From UBA4363 sp002393965 (GTDB taxonomy: Bacteria > Bacteroidota > Bacteroidia > Bacteroidales > Paludibacteraceae), in contig CAMNLA010000006.1 in assembly GCA_946542925.1 (NCBI GenBank), forward strand, positions 148,347 to 212,346: 64,000 nucleotides of DNA, written 5' to 3'. The notes beneath the pieces are model-generated. The model was given only the letters and a program-made list of their open reading frames with translations. It was not told the DNA's origin and made no database searches. Within the stretch, counting starts at the first letter, position 1, and each line of letters begins with the position of its first letter. Shown here piece by piece: positions 53,100 to 61,751 of the stretch. The translations under genes and the position numbers were made by a program.

Positions 53100-54088
53100 G
53101 AGAGTGGAACAGCGATGACCCGTACGTCAGGGTTACCACAAGCGGCTCGACAGGCACTCCCAAGGAGATGCTCGTTCGGAAGGACAGAATGATCGAGAGT
53201 GCCCGCATGACGTGCGATTTCCTGCGACTCAGGCCCTCCGACACGGCTCTGCTCTGCCTGTCCGTGGACTATATCGCCGGCAAGATGATGGTCGTCCGCT
53301 CCCTCCACCGCCATCTGCGGCTCACCGCTCTTCCTCCGTCCGGTCATCCCCTCGCTTCCCTTCCCGATGACTGCCGTTTCGACCTCGCTGCCATGGTGCC
53401 TCTCCAGGTTGCCAATTCCCTTGACATCCCCGACGAGCGACTCAGGCTCTTCCGCATCCGCCATCTGATCATCGGCGGCGGACCCGTCGATGACGCTCTC
53501 GCCGACGCTCTCCGCGATGCTCCAAACGCCGTCTGGAGTTCCTACGGCATGACCGAGACGCTCTCACACATTGCCCTCCGACGTGTCAACGGACCACAAC
53601 GCTCCGACTGGTACATGCCCTTCGACGGTATCTCCGTCCACACCGACCGTAACCAGTGCCTCGTGATCGATGCACCGCAACTCTGCGACACGCGACTCGT
53701 CACTAACGACAGGGCAGAACTGCGCACCATCCAGAGCGACGGACACCCTCTTTGCCAGTTCCGTATCCTCGGACGGCGCGATAATGTGATCTGCAGCGGA
53801 GGCATGAAGTTCCAGATCGAGGAACTCGAGGCGCGACTACGCCCACTCCTCCATGCTCCTTTCCTTATTACCTCATCTCATGACTCCAGACTCGGCGAGG
53901 CTATCGTACTGCTCACCGAAAGCCCCGACCTCGACGCCGTTCGCCTCGTCTGCTCCCGGTCACTCCAGCGGTTCGCCGTTCCGCGACGTTTCATCCATGT
54001 TGCGCACATCCCGCTCACGCCGACCGGAAAACCCGCACGCGCGGAGGCTCGGCGAATCGCGCATTCCGACCTGCAAAAAAAACCTTGA
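53078..54088 (+). CDS. menE: o-Succinylbenzoate-CoA ligase
   Basis: MenE activates o-succinylbenzoate to its CoA thioester, the MenB substrate. The 336-residue protein is a compact adenylate-forming enzyme with the P-loop TTSGSTGTPKEML near residue 24, SYGMTETLSHIALR near 155 and the C-terminal hinge FRILGRRDNVICSGGMKFQI near 230. It is shorter than the ~450-residue E. coli form, as in other Bacteroidota. ATG 53078 overlaps menC. Its last three codons lie within the left arm of a bidirectional terminator. Confidence 0.93.
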   Translation: MVLEDFLREWNSDDPYVRVTTSGSTGTPKEMLVRKDRMIESARMTCDFLRLRPSDTALLCLSVDYIAGKMMVVRSLHRHLRLTALPPSGHPLASLPDDCRFDLAAMVPLQVANSLDIPDERLRLFRIRHLIIGGGPVDDALADALRDAPNAVWSSYGMTETLSHIALRRVNGPQRSDWYMPFDGISVHTDRNQCLVIDAPQLCDTRLVTNDRAELRTIQSDGHPLCQFRILGRRDNVICSGGMKFQIEELEARLRPLLHAPFLITSSHDSRLGEAIVLLTESPDLDAVRLVCSRSLQRFAVPRRFIHVAHIPLTPTGKPARAEARRIAHSDLQKKP

Positions 54089-54108
54089 CACGTTTCCGTG
54101 TCAAGGTT
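54081..54108. terminator. Bidirectional terminator shared by menE and tRNA-Gln
   Basis: AACCTTGACACG (54081-54092) pairs perfectly with CGTGTCAAGGTT (54097-54108). On the plus strand it ends menE and overlaps its stop. On the minus strand it lies 11 bases after tRNA-Gln and is followed by a run of T, the stronger direction. Confidence 0.85.
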
Positions 54109-54119
54109 CTCTTCTTGGT

Positions 54120-54189
54120 TGTCTTGCCCGGACTCGAACCAGGACAAACAGTACCAAAAACTGTTGTGCTACCATTACACCACAAGACA
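54120..54189 (-). tRNA. tRNA-Gln (anticodon UUG)
   Basis: The minus strand gives a 70-base cloverleaf: acceptor TGTCTTG/CAAGACA, D-arm GTGTAATGGTAGCAC, anticodon stem ACAGT/ACTGT with loop TTTTGGT (anticodon TTG), and T-arm CCTGG-TTCGAGT-CCGGG. CCA is not encoded. It lies between convergent menE and upstream tyrS. Confidence 0.95.
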
Positions 54190-54266
54190 ATCCGATGGGC
54201 AACGCTGAACCGACAGGTTACCCTTGCCCTGCGCTTGGAGACAGACGCCCCTGCGCAGATGCGTCG

Positions 54267-54296
54267 CAAAGATAGCGATTTTTATTACTTGGCAAG
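54267..54296 (-). promoter_or_regulatory. Promoter of tRNA-Gln (CTTG-N18-TATCTTTG)
   Basis: On the minus strand TATCTTTG (54274-54267) is preceded at 18 bases by CTTG (54296-54293), one mismatch from the -33 consensus. The -33 box lies inside the last codons of tyrS, so the tRNA promoter is partly within coding sequence. Confidence 0.6.
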
Positions 54297-55580
54297 TAGC
54301 AGGAAGTAATTTTTCTTTCCTTTCTGTGCCAGAATGTATTTCCCGTTTAGCAGGCTCCCACTCCCTACCGTGCCGTTTACGTCCGTGAACTTGTCTTTGT
54401 TGAGCGAGAATCCGTTACCCTGTATCATCTTGCGCGCCTCGCCCTTGCTCGGGAAGATGGACGTCTTCTCAGCCACCAGGTCCAGGATGCCGATGCCCTT
54501 CTCCAGGTCGCTCAGCGCTATCTCATACGTAGGCACTCCGGCGAATACGTCCAGCAACGTCGCCTCGTCCAGCTTTTTCAGCGACTCCGAGGTCGATTTC
54601 CCGAACAGGATATTCGAGGCCTCTACCGCCGCTTCATAGTCCTCGCGCGAGTGAACCATCACCGTCACCTCCTCAGCCAGACGCTTCTGAAGGATGCGCT
54701 GACCAGGATCTTCCCTGTGCGACGCAATCAGGGCGTCAATCGTCTCTTTGTCCAGCGAGGTGAAGATCTTGATGTAGCGCTCTGCGTCGTCGTCACTCAC
54801 GTTCAGCCAGAACTGGTAGAATTTGTACGGTGACGTACGCTTCGCATCCAACCAGATATTGCCGCTCTCCGTCTTGCCGAATTTCTTGCCGTCCGCCTTG
54901 GTGATCAGGGGACACGTCAGCGCATAGGCCTCGCCGCCGACGGTACGGCGGATCAGTTCCGTTCCTGTGGTCATGTTGCCCCACTGGTCGTTGCCGCCCA
55001 TCTGCAACTTACAGCCCTTGTGCTGGTAGAGGTACAGGAAGTCATACCCCTGCAGCAACTGATAGGTGAATTCCGTGAAGCTCAACCCGTCCCTCGCTTC
55101 GCCGTTCAACCGCTTCTGGACACTGTCCTTCGCCATCATGTAGTTCACCGTGATGTGCTTGCCCACCTCACGCGCAAAGTCCAGGAACGTAAAGTCCTTC
55201 ATCCAGTCGTAGTTGTTGACCAGCTCCGCACGGTTCGGCTCCTCGCTCTCGAAGTCCAGGAATTTCGCCAGCTGCTTCTGGATGCACGCCTGGTTGTGGC
55301 GAAGTGTCGCCTCGTCCAGCAGGTTGCGCTCCTGGCTCTTGCCCGACGGGTCGCCGATCATGCCCGTTGCGCCTCCCACCAGGGCCACTGGCTTGTGACC
55401 GCACCGCTGAAGGTGACGCAACATCATCACTCCGCACAGGTGACCGATATGTAGCGAGTCTGCCGTCGGGTCCGTGCCGAGATAGGCAGTGACCTGTTCT
55501 TTTTGCAACAGCTCTTCCGTTCCGGGCATGATCTGTGCCAGCATGCCTCGCCATCTGAGTTCTTCGATAAAGTTCTTCAT
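54285..55580 (-). CDS. tyrS: Tyrosyl-tRNA synthetase
   Basis: TyrRS charges tRNA-Tyr. The 431-residue class I enzyme has the HIGH motif as DSLHIGHLCG (HIGH at residues 44-47), the tyrosine pocket YQLLQGYDFLYLYQHKGCKLQMGGNDQW (given as two adjoining blocks) and the KMSKS equivalent KFGKTESGN. A C-terminal S4-like RNA-binding domain ends the protein. Length is standard. It is on the minus strand upstream of tRNA-Gln, and its 3' end overlaps the tRNA -33 box. Confidence 0.96.
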   Translation of the reverse strand: MKNFIEELRWRGMLAQIMPGTEELLQKEQVTAYLGTDPTADSLHIGHLCGVMMLRHLQRCGHKPVALVGGATGMIGDPSGKSQERNLLDEATLRHNQACIQKQLAKFLDFESEEPNRAELVNNYDWMKDFTFLDFAREVGKHITVNYMMAKDSVQKRLNGEARDGLSFTEFTYQLLQGYDFLYLYQHKGCKLQMGGNDQWGNMTTGTELIRRTVGGEAYALTCPLITKADGKKFGKTESGNIWLDAKRTSPYKFYQFWLNVSDDDAERYIKIFTSLDKETIDALIASHREDPGQRILQKRLAEEVTVMVHSREDYEAAVEASNILFGKSTSESLKKLDEATLLDVFAGVPTYEIALSDLEKGIGILDLVAEKTSIFPSKGEARKMIQGNGFSLNKDKFTDVNGTVGSGSLLNGKYILAQKGKKNYFLLLAK

Positions 55581-55681
55581 TTATTTAGCGTCAATGAAAA
55601 AAAAAAGATAGAATAGTGTTTCTGCACAAAAAACGGCAGCAAAGTTAACGAAAAGCACTGGCTTTGACAACTCCCCGTCTC

Positions 55682-56755
55682 CTATCCGACGATGTCCAGA
55701 CCGTCCAGCATCTCTGTGTAGAGACCGATGGCGGACTCGATCTCCTTTCGGCAGATGTATTCGTCCGCCGTGTGCGAACGCGACGATTCGCCCGGACCCA
55801 GTTTCAGGGACGGGAACGGCATGAGGGCCTGGTCGCTCAGCGTCGGCGAACCGTAGGACTCCAGACCCATCGAGTGACCGCGACGGACAATCGGATGGTC
55901 CTTCCCGATTGACGAGGAGTTCAGACGCGTCGAGCGCTCTCTCACCTCGCACGCCACATGCTGACGGATCAGCGTCAGCAATCCCACGTTGTCGTAACAG
56001 TCGTTCGTGCGAACGTCAACGGTGAACTCACAACGGTCTGGGATGACGTTGTGCTGCGTTCCCGCTTGGATCATCGTGACCGTCATCAGCACCGCACCCA
56101 GCGTCTCGGAGACTTTCGGGAATTGGTACGTCCGGAACCATTCGATGTCGCGCAACGCTTTATAGATCGCATTGTCGCCTTCCCTGCGTGCCGCATGGCC
56201 TGCCACTCCCTTCGCCGTGCAGTCAAGGACCATCAGCCCCTTCTCTGCGACCGCCATACGCATGCCTGTCGGCTCGCCCACGATGGCTACGTCTATCTTC
56301 GGCAACTCACCCAGCAGACGCTCCATCCCGTTTCTCCCCGATACCTCCTCCTCACACGAGGCGGCCCAGATCAGACGGTATTTCTGCTCCTTCTGACACA
56401 AGTGCGTGAAGACCGAGAGAAGACTTACCAGACCACCTCCGCAGTCATTGCTGCCCAGACCGTAGATACACCCGTCGATTTCCTCCGCGCCGAACGGGTC
56501 TTTCGTCCAGCCCGAGACAGGCTTCACCGTGTCAAGGTGCGCATTCAGCATGACGGTCGGACGACCGTCCGACTCTTCGTCACCCTCCCACGATTGCAGA
56601 TAGACGTTGTTGCCGCAACGGCTGGGATGCAGTCCGCGGTCTTTCAGCCACGATTCAAGGTAGTCGGCAACTTCCGTCTCGTTGCGCGAGTAGGAGGGGA
56701 TGCGGATCAGGTGCTGCAACAGTTCGGTGGCTTCCTTGGCAGTGATGGGTTTCAT
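55682..56755 (-). CDS. M20 deacylase of arginine synthesis (N-succinylcitrulline desuccinylase / acetylornithine deacetylase-like)
   Basis: The 357-residue zinc-dependent M20 peptidase removes the acyl group late in arginine synthesis. Metal-site motifs are VMLNAHLDTVKPVSGW near residue 70 (His, Asp), GSNDCGGGLVSLL near 105, and AASCEEEVSGRNGMERL near 137 with the catalytic Glu. SHTADEYI near the C-terminus has the last His. Its place beside argB and a succinylornithine-type carbamoyltransferase suggests N-succinylcitrulline as substrate. A longer frame to 56830 is rejected because ATG 56755 (MKPITAKEATELL) fits the family. Confidence 0.85.
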   Translation of the reverse strand: MKPITAKEATELLQHLIRIPSYSRNETEVADYLESWLKDRGLHPSRCGNNVYLQSWEGDEESDGRPTVMLNAHLDTVKPVSGWTKDPFGAEEIDGCIYGLGSNDCGGGLVSLLSVFTHLCQKEQKYRLIWAASCEEEVSGRNGMERLLGELPKIDVAIVGEPTGMRMAVAEKGLMVLDCTAKGVAGHAARREGDNAIYKALRDIEWFRTYQFPKVSETLGAVLMTVTMIQAGTQHNVIPDRCEFTVDVRTNDCYDNVGLLTLIRQHVACEVRERSTRLNSSSIGKDHPIVRRGHSMGLESYGSPTLSDQALMPFPSLKLGPGESSRSHTADEYICRKEIESAIGLYTEMLDGLDIVG

Positions 56756-56804
56756 GACGGTGTTTTTCTGTTTTTTTGATGTATCCGGATGCGAAACCCT
56801 CTCC

Positions 56805-57572
56805 CTATCGGATGACCGTTCCGCTGCCACGCCCCAGTTCCGAGGCCTGTGTGATGACGACTTGTTTTACGCCCGCGTCAATGGCGGAGAACGAGTTCTC
56901 TAATTTCGGAATCATGCCGCCCTGGATGATGCCTTCTCTCGTGAGGCGGTCGAAGGAGCTTCGGGTCAGTTCCGGGATGACGCTGTCCTCGTCGTTCTCG
57001 TCCATCAGGACGCCTTTCTTCTCGAAACAGTAGGTCAGCGTCACGTCGAAGTGGCGGCTCAGCGCCTTGGCAGCCTCTCCCGCAATCGTGTCCGCATTGG
57101 TGTTCAGCAGGTGACCCTCTCCGTCGTGCGTCAGAGGAGCCAGGACCGGGACGATGCCCTTGCCGATCAGGTCCGCAAGGATTTCGGACTGTACGCTGCG
57201 TACGTCGCCCACGTAACCGTAGTCCACGTCTTTTACCGGACGCTTCGTGCTGAGCATGTAGCCCAGGTCCGCACCCGTCAGACCCAGCGCATTGATGCCC
57301 AGGGACTGCAGCGAGGCAACGATGTTCTTGTTCACCAGTCCGCCATAGACCATCGTGACGACTTTCAGCATCGCCGCGTCGGTGATGCGGCGACCGTTGA
57401 CCATTTTGCTCTCAATGCCCAGTTGCGACGCTATGCTCGTCGCGCTGCGACCGCCACCGTGTACGAGGACTTTCCGACCCTCTAACGACGAGAATGTGCG
57501 GAGCAACTCGGCAAGACTGGCGGATTCTTCGACAATCTTACCGCCTACCTTGATGATGTTCAGCGATTCCAT
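56805..57572 (-). CDS. argB: N-acylglutamate kinase
   Basis: ArgB phosphorylates the gamma-carboxylate of N-acylglutamate, the second step of arginine synthesis. The 255-residue amino-acid kinase begins IIKVGGKIVEESASLAEL, has LVHGGGRSATSIASQLG near residue 36 and the substrate site KMVNGRRITDAAMLKVV near 56, and ends with the ATP-site GMIPKLENSFSAIDAGVK. Length is standard. It lies between argF' and argE' with gaps of about 50 bases, in one minus-strand unit. Confidence 0.95.
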   Translation of the reverse strand: MESLNIIKVGGKIVEESASLAELLRTFSSLEGRKVLVHGGGRSATSIASQLGIESKMVNGRRITDAAMLKVVTMVYGGLVNKNIVASLQSLGINALGLTGADLGYMLSTKRPVKDVDYGYVGDVRSVQSEILADLIGKGIVPVLAPLTHDGEGHLLNTNADTIAGEAAKALSRHFDVTLTYCFEKKGVLMDENDEDSVIPELTRSSFDRLTREGIIQGGMIPKLENSFSAIDAGVKQVVITQASELGRGSGTVIR

Positions 57573-57623
57573 GTGTGCGATGCGTAATAGGTATGGTTTT
57601 TCTGTTTGGATCTCTTCCTTTTT

Positions 57624-58577
57624 TTACAGCGACTCCAGGATGCGCTTGAGCACTACCTGCGCCGAGATCTCTCGGTTCGCCGCTTCCTGTACCACCAGCG
57701 AACGGGGACTCTCGATGACGTCGTCCGTTACGATCATGTTCCGACGCACCGGAAGACAGTGCATGAAGAACGCATTGTTGGTCAGTTTCATCTTTTCTGT
57801 CGTCACCGTCCACGACAGGTCCTTGGAGAGGATCTTGCCGTAGTTTGGATCGGCATACGCCGCCCAGTTCTTGGCATAGATGAAGTCCGCTCCCTCAAAG
57901 GCCTTGTCCTGGTCATATTCCACACGGGCGTTACGCGCAAATTGAGGGGCTAACTCATAGCCGTGAGGGTGCGTGATCACGAAGTCCACGTCGGCCTCGT
58001 TCATGAAGTCGGCGAAACTGTTAGGCACTGCTTGTGGCAGAGCACGCGGATGTGGTGCCCATGACAGCACCACCTTCGGACGGCTTTTCTCTTTGTGCTC
58101 CTCAATGGTGATCAGGTCCGCAAAGGCCTGCAGCGGATGCACCGTGCCGCTCTCCATCGAGAAGACAGGACGGCCGCTCAGGCGGATGAATTGGTTCAGG
58201 ATCGTCTCCTGATAGTCGAAGTCTTTGTCCTCGAATCGGGCGAAACTGCGCACGCCGATTACGTCACAGAAGTTGCCCATCACCGGGACGGCTTCCAGCA
58301 GGTGCTCGGACTTGTCGCCGTCCATAACCACCCCGCGTTCCGTCTCCAGTTTCCACGCTCCCTGGTTGATGTCAAGCACCATCGTGTTCATTCCCAGGTT
58401 CATCGCCGCTTTCTGTGTGGACAGACGCGTGCGCAACGAGGAGTTGAAGAAGACCAGCAACGCTGTCTTGTTCTCTCCCAGGTGTTTGTAGCCGAAGCGG
58501 TTCTTCTTCACTTCTAAGGCCTCTTCTACGGCGGCATGAAGGTCGCCCAGGTCTTTGACGTTCGTGTAGGTTCTCAT
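57624..58577 (-). CDS. argF': N-succinylornithine carbamoyltransferase
   Basis: This 317-residue transcarbamylase carbamoylates N-succinylornithine rather than ornithine in Bacteroides-type arginine synthesis. The carbamoyl-phosphate loop FFNSSLRTRLSTQKAAMNLG (near residue 45) has the SLRTR form that separates acylated-ornithine enzymes from normal ArgF (STRTR). HCLPVRRNMIVTDDVIESP near residue 270 is the matching ornithine-loop variant with Pro. Open frame extends to 58646 through repeat copy 3, but MRTYTNVKDLGDLH at 58577 is the start. Confidence 0.92.
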   Translation of the reverse strand: MRTYTNVKDLGDLHAAVEEALEVKKNRFGYKHLGENKTALLVFFNSSLRTRLSTQKAAMNLGMNTMVLDINQGAWKLETERGVVMDGDKSEHLLEAVPVMGNFCDVIGVRSFARFEDKDFDYQETILNQFIRLSGRPVFSMESGTVHPLQAFADLITIEEHKEKSRPKVVLSWAPHPRALPQAVPNSFADFMNEADVDFVITHPHGYELAPQFARNARVEYDQDKAFEGADFIYAKNWAAYADPNYGKILSKDLSWTVTTEKMKLTNNAFFMHCLPVRRNMIVTDDVIESPRSLVVQEAANREISAQVVLKRILESL

Positions 58578-58601
58578 CGTTTTCGTTGATTTATGTTTTT
58601 G

Positions 58602-58680
58602 TTCATTTTCAATAGTCCTTTTCTCGCCATGGCAAAGTTCAAACAAGTTTGACTTTGCTTATCTGGCTTAACGAAAAGGT
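58602..58680 (-). repeat. Dispersed ~79-bp repeat, copy 3, in the argF' leader
   Basis: This copy, read on the minus strand, begins AACCTTTTCGTTAAGCCAGA and ends 25 bases before the argF' start. As with purH, its internal ATG-containing end is open in frame into argF' (frame start 58646). It also fills the gap between argF' and the upstream small secreted protein gene. Confidence 0.9.
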
Positions 58681-58682
58681 TC

Positions 58683-59270
58683 TTATTCTCTCATAAATAC
58701 GCTCATCATGTCGCTGAAGTCCTTCAGGTAGAAGTCCAGCACGTCCAGCGCATCGACATGACCGTCTCTTCGTTTGATGTACATCACCCGACGCTCCATG
58801 CGTACCATCTCAGCGTCCCAACGCTCGCGCGTGCTGTAACGGAAGTGCTGCCCGTTCTTCTCCATCTTCTTCGCCGCTTCCTCTTCCGTGTCCACTCGGC
58901 CGAATCGCTCCGTGCTCTTGCCGAAGTATTTGGTCAGGTAACGCACCGAGACCGTGTCCTGGAGAAACACCGTAGTACGCACCAGGCGGTTCCCGAGAAA
59001 GAAGGAATGGATGCTGTCGGTCTTCGTCTCGTCTATCGTGACGCTGTACGGACACGTGTACACTTCTACAATCTCTGGCCAGCGGTAGAACGATGTCTTC
59101 TGCAGGTGAAACGCCATGCTGTACTGACCGATCGGTGCCTTGAACTTGAACTCCCGGAAGCCGGGTCTTAGGTCCAGGGCCTCCACACTGCCCGAACGTT
59201 GATGACTCTGACCCATGACCGGGGGCAGACCCATCACCAACATAAGGAGATATGTCATCACGCGCTTCAT
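58683..59270 (-). CDS. Small secreted protein of unknown function
   Basis: The 195-residue product has a Sec signal peptide (about 1-20, cleavage near PVMGQ) and no membrane segment after it, so it should be periplasmic. The mature part is charged and mixed alpha/beta, with VEVYTCPYSVTIDETKTDSI near 65 and LTKYFGKSTERFGRVD near 112. I do not recognise a family. It starts 9 bases after proA and is followed by repeat copy 3 and argF', so it sits within the proline-arginine gene group without an obvious metabolic role. Confidence 0.75.
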   Translation of the reverse strand: MKRVMTYLLMLVMGLPPVMGQSHQRSGSVEALDLRPGFREFKFKAPIGQYSMAFHLQKTSFYRWPEIVEVYTCPYSVTIDETKTDSIHSFFLGNRLVRTTVFLQDTVSVRYLTKYFGKSTERFGRVDTEEEAAKKMEKNGQHFRYSTRERWDAEMVRMERRVMYIKRRDGHVDALDVLDFYLKDFSDMMSVFMRE

Positions 59271-59279
59271 CGTTCTCTC

Positions 59280-60542
59280 TTATTTTGGACGGGTCTGACC
59301 GTTTCCGCGGATCAGCCATTTGTAACTCGTCATCTCGGGAAGCGCCATCGGACCGCGCGCATGTAGTTTCTGCGTCGAGATGCCGATCTCAGCACCCATT
59401 CCGAACTGACCGCCGTCCGTGAACGACGTGGGTGCATTGACATAGACACACGCGGCATCCACCTTGCGCTCAAAGGCAAGGGCATTCGCTTCGTTTTCCG
59501 TGACGATGGACTCGCTGTGACCCGAATCGTAACGCGTGATATGGGCAATGGCTTCGTCAACCGAACCAACCGTCTTGATGTTCATGCGGTAACTGCCGTA
59601 TTCCGTGCCGTAACTCGTCGGTGTCAGACCGACGAGCAACCCATCCGGATAATGGCAGCGAAGTGCCTGCTCCGACTCCGGATCGGCTTCTATCACCACG
59701 TTCGACTCCGCCAGCGGAGCACACAGCGAAGCGAGGTCCGATAGGCGCGAACGGTGTACGATGAGCGTGTCCAGGGCGTTGCATACGCTCACGCGCCTCG
59801 TCTTCGCGTTATGCACGATCGCCTTTCCTTTTTCCAGGTCGCCGTATTCGTCGAAGTACGTGGACACGACACCAGCACCAGTCTCGATGACCGGCACGCG
59901 GCTGTTTTCTTTGACGTAACGGATCAGGCCGGCTCCGCCACGTGGGATGATCAGGTCTACACATTCCGTGGCTCCCATCAGTTCCGCTGTCGCCTCACGA
60001 CCCGCAGGCATCAGGTGCACCGTGTGCTCGTCCACGCCGTTTTCTCTCAGCACCCCTTTGATGAGCCCGACAATCGCACGGTTGCTCTCGTAGGCGTCCG
60101 ATCCGCCCTTCAGCACCGACGCGTTGCCGCTCTTGAAACACAGCGAGAAGACGTCGAAGCTTACGTTCGGACGCGCCTCGTAGATGACACCGATCACACC
60201 GAACGGGACACTCACCTTCTTCAGTTCCAGACCGTTCGGTAGGGTCCGCTGCTCAAGAACGCGGTCCAGCGGACTTGGCAGCGAGGCAACCTTACGCATG
60301 TCGTTCGCGATGTCCTCCAGGCGCTTCTCGTTCAGCAGCAGACGGTCGTACATCGGGTTCTCCGGGTCCATGCGCGACAGGTCCTTGACGTTTGCTTCCA
60401 GGATCTCGGACTTGTGGCTTGCGATACGCTCCGCAAGTGCCTCCAGCACTTCGTTCTTTTTCCCCTCTCCAATCAGGTTCAGGGCTCTTGACGCCGCTTT
60501 GACGGCGACTCTCCAGTCCGTTGTCTTTGTCTCTTGGTTCAT
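59280..60542 (-). CDS. proA: Gamma-glutamyl phosphate reductase
   Basis: ProA reduces gamma-glutamyl phosphate to the semialdehyde in proline synthesis. The 420-residue ALDH-fold protein has FGVIGVIYEARPNVSFDVFS near residue 105, the nucleotide loop LIIPRGGAGLIRYVKEN near 205 and the catalytic Cys in VSVCNALDTLIVHRS near 255. Length is standard. It follows proB by 61 bases in the same direction. Confidence 0.95.
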   Translation of the reverse strand: MNQETKTTDWRVAVKAASRALNLIGEGKKNEVLEALAERIASHKSEILEANVKDLSRMDPENPMYDRLLLNEKRLEDIANDMRKVASLPSPLDRVLEQRTLPNGLELKKVSVPFGVIGVIYEARPNVSFDVFSLCFKSGNASVLKGGSDAYESNRAIVGLIKGVLRENGVDEHTVHLMPAGREATAELMGATECVDLIIPRGGAGLIRYVKENSRVPVIETGAGVVSTYFDEYGDLEKGKAIVHNAKTRRVSVCNALDTLIVHRSRLSDLASLCAPLAESNVVIEADPESEQALRCHYPDGLLVGLTPTSYGTEYGSYRMNIKTVGSVDEAIAHITRYDSGHSESIVTENEANALAFERKVDAACVYVNAPTSFTDGGQFGMGAEIGISTQKLHARGPMALPEMTSYKWLIRGNGQTRPK

Positions 60543-60603
60543 GTGATGTTTATATGGGTTTCGTTCCGGATATTCAAATTCTGTGCCGCGGGAGTCTCTC
60601 TTT

Positions 60604-61689
60604 TTACTCTATGTAGAGGAAGTCGTAGTGCACCAGCGGCTTCTCGTTTTTCTGACCGATCAGCGGACGCGCCTCTTCGGAACTGTATTGCGTACGGCCA
60701 ATGCCTATCTGTATCCCTTCCGGGTCAAGGATGCGCACGATGTCGTCTTTCTCGAAGTCTCCGCGAATCTCGGTGACGCCTACGAGTAGCAGGCTCCGGG
60801 CCTCATCGCCGCGAAGGGCGGCGGCGGCTCCCTCGTTCACGAGAATTTCACCTTTGGCAAATCCGTCGCTGTGTGCGATCCATTTCTTTACGCTCGAAAT
60901 CGACTCCGCAGGCTCAAAACGCGTGCAGACAACGTCCTTTGCTGTCTCCAACACGTCGTGAAGGATCTGGTCTTTCTTGCCGTTGGCAATGACTACCTCG
61001 ATCCCTTCGTCTGCCACCTTGCGGGCTATGTTGCATTTGGTCAGCATCCCGCCACGACCGAAGTCCGATTTGCCCGTCTGGATGTAGTCGGTCAGGTCGG
61101 CTCCGTGACGCACACGGCGGATGACCTCCGAGGTCGGGTCATTCGGATGGCCCGAGTAGATGCCGTCAATGTTGCTCAGGATCACCAGACTCTCCATGTC
61201 CATCATCGTGGCAATGAGGCCGGAAAGTTCGTCATTGTCCGTAAACATCAATTCCGTCACCGAGATCGTGTCGTTCTCGTTGACGATGGGCAACACACCG
61301 TGACTCAGCATCGTGGATATGCAGTTCTTCTGGTTGAGGTAGTGCTGGCGCGTGCCGAACGTCTCTTTCATCGTGAGCACCTGACCGCATACGATGCCGT
61401 GCTTGCGGAACAACTCGTAGTAGCGGTTGATGAGTTTCGCCTGACCCACGGCGGAGAAGAGCTGACGCTGTGAGACCGAGTCCAGCTTGTCCTGGACCTT
61501 CAACTCGTTGCGACCGAAGGCAACGGCTCCGCTCGAGATCAGGATGATCTCCAGACCGTCTTTCTTCAGACCGGCTATCTCATCGACCAGGGCGGACATC
61601 CGGTCCGTATCTATCGTCCCGTCACGCCGGACGAGGACGTTGCTGCCTATCTTGATGGCAATTCGCTTGTGTCGGTATCCCGAGGCCAT
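60604..61689 (-). CDS. proB: Glutamate 5-kinase
   Basis: ProB phosphorylates glutamate, the first and feedback-controlled step of proline synthesis. The 361-residue protein has an N-terminal amino-acid kinase domain (IAIKIGSNVLVRRDG, LISSGAVAFGRNEL, VNENDTISVTELMFTDNDEL as two blocks) and a C-terminal PUA domain (about 270-361; ILVNEGAAAALRGDEARSLL). Both domains look complete. Promoter elements are not clear in the short gap to radC. It leads the unit proB-proA-secreted protein. Confidence 0.95.
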   Translation of the reverse strand: MASGYRHKRIAIKIGSNVLVRRDGTIDTDRMSALVDEIAGLKKDGLEIILISSGAVAFGRNELKVQDKLDSVSQRQLFSAVGQAKLINRYYELFRKHGIVCGQVLTMKETFGTRQHYLNQKNCISTMLSHGVLPIVNENDTISVTELMFTDNDELSGLIATMMDMESLVILSNIDGIYSGHPNDPTSEVIRRVRHGADLTDYIQTGKSDFGRGGMLTKCNIARKVADEGIEVVIANGKKDQILHDVLETAKDVVCTRFEPAESISSVKKWIAHSDGFAKGEILVNEGAAAALRGDEARSLLLVGVTEIRGDFEKDDIVRILDPEGIQIGIGRTQYSSEEARPLIGQKNEKPLVHYDFLYIE

Positions 61690-61751
61690 TTCGGTTTCTG
61701 TTTTATGGAAAATACAAAGTTAATGGATTTTTTCATTTTATGGCGCCACGA

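Noticed and set aside
55958..56779. 273-codon open frame opposite argE'
   Set aside because: Antisense frame of a conserved gene; no family match and no upstream signals.
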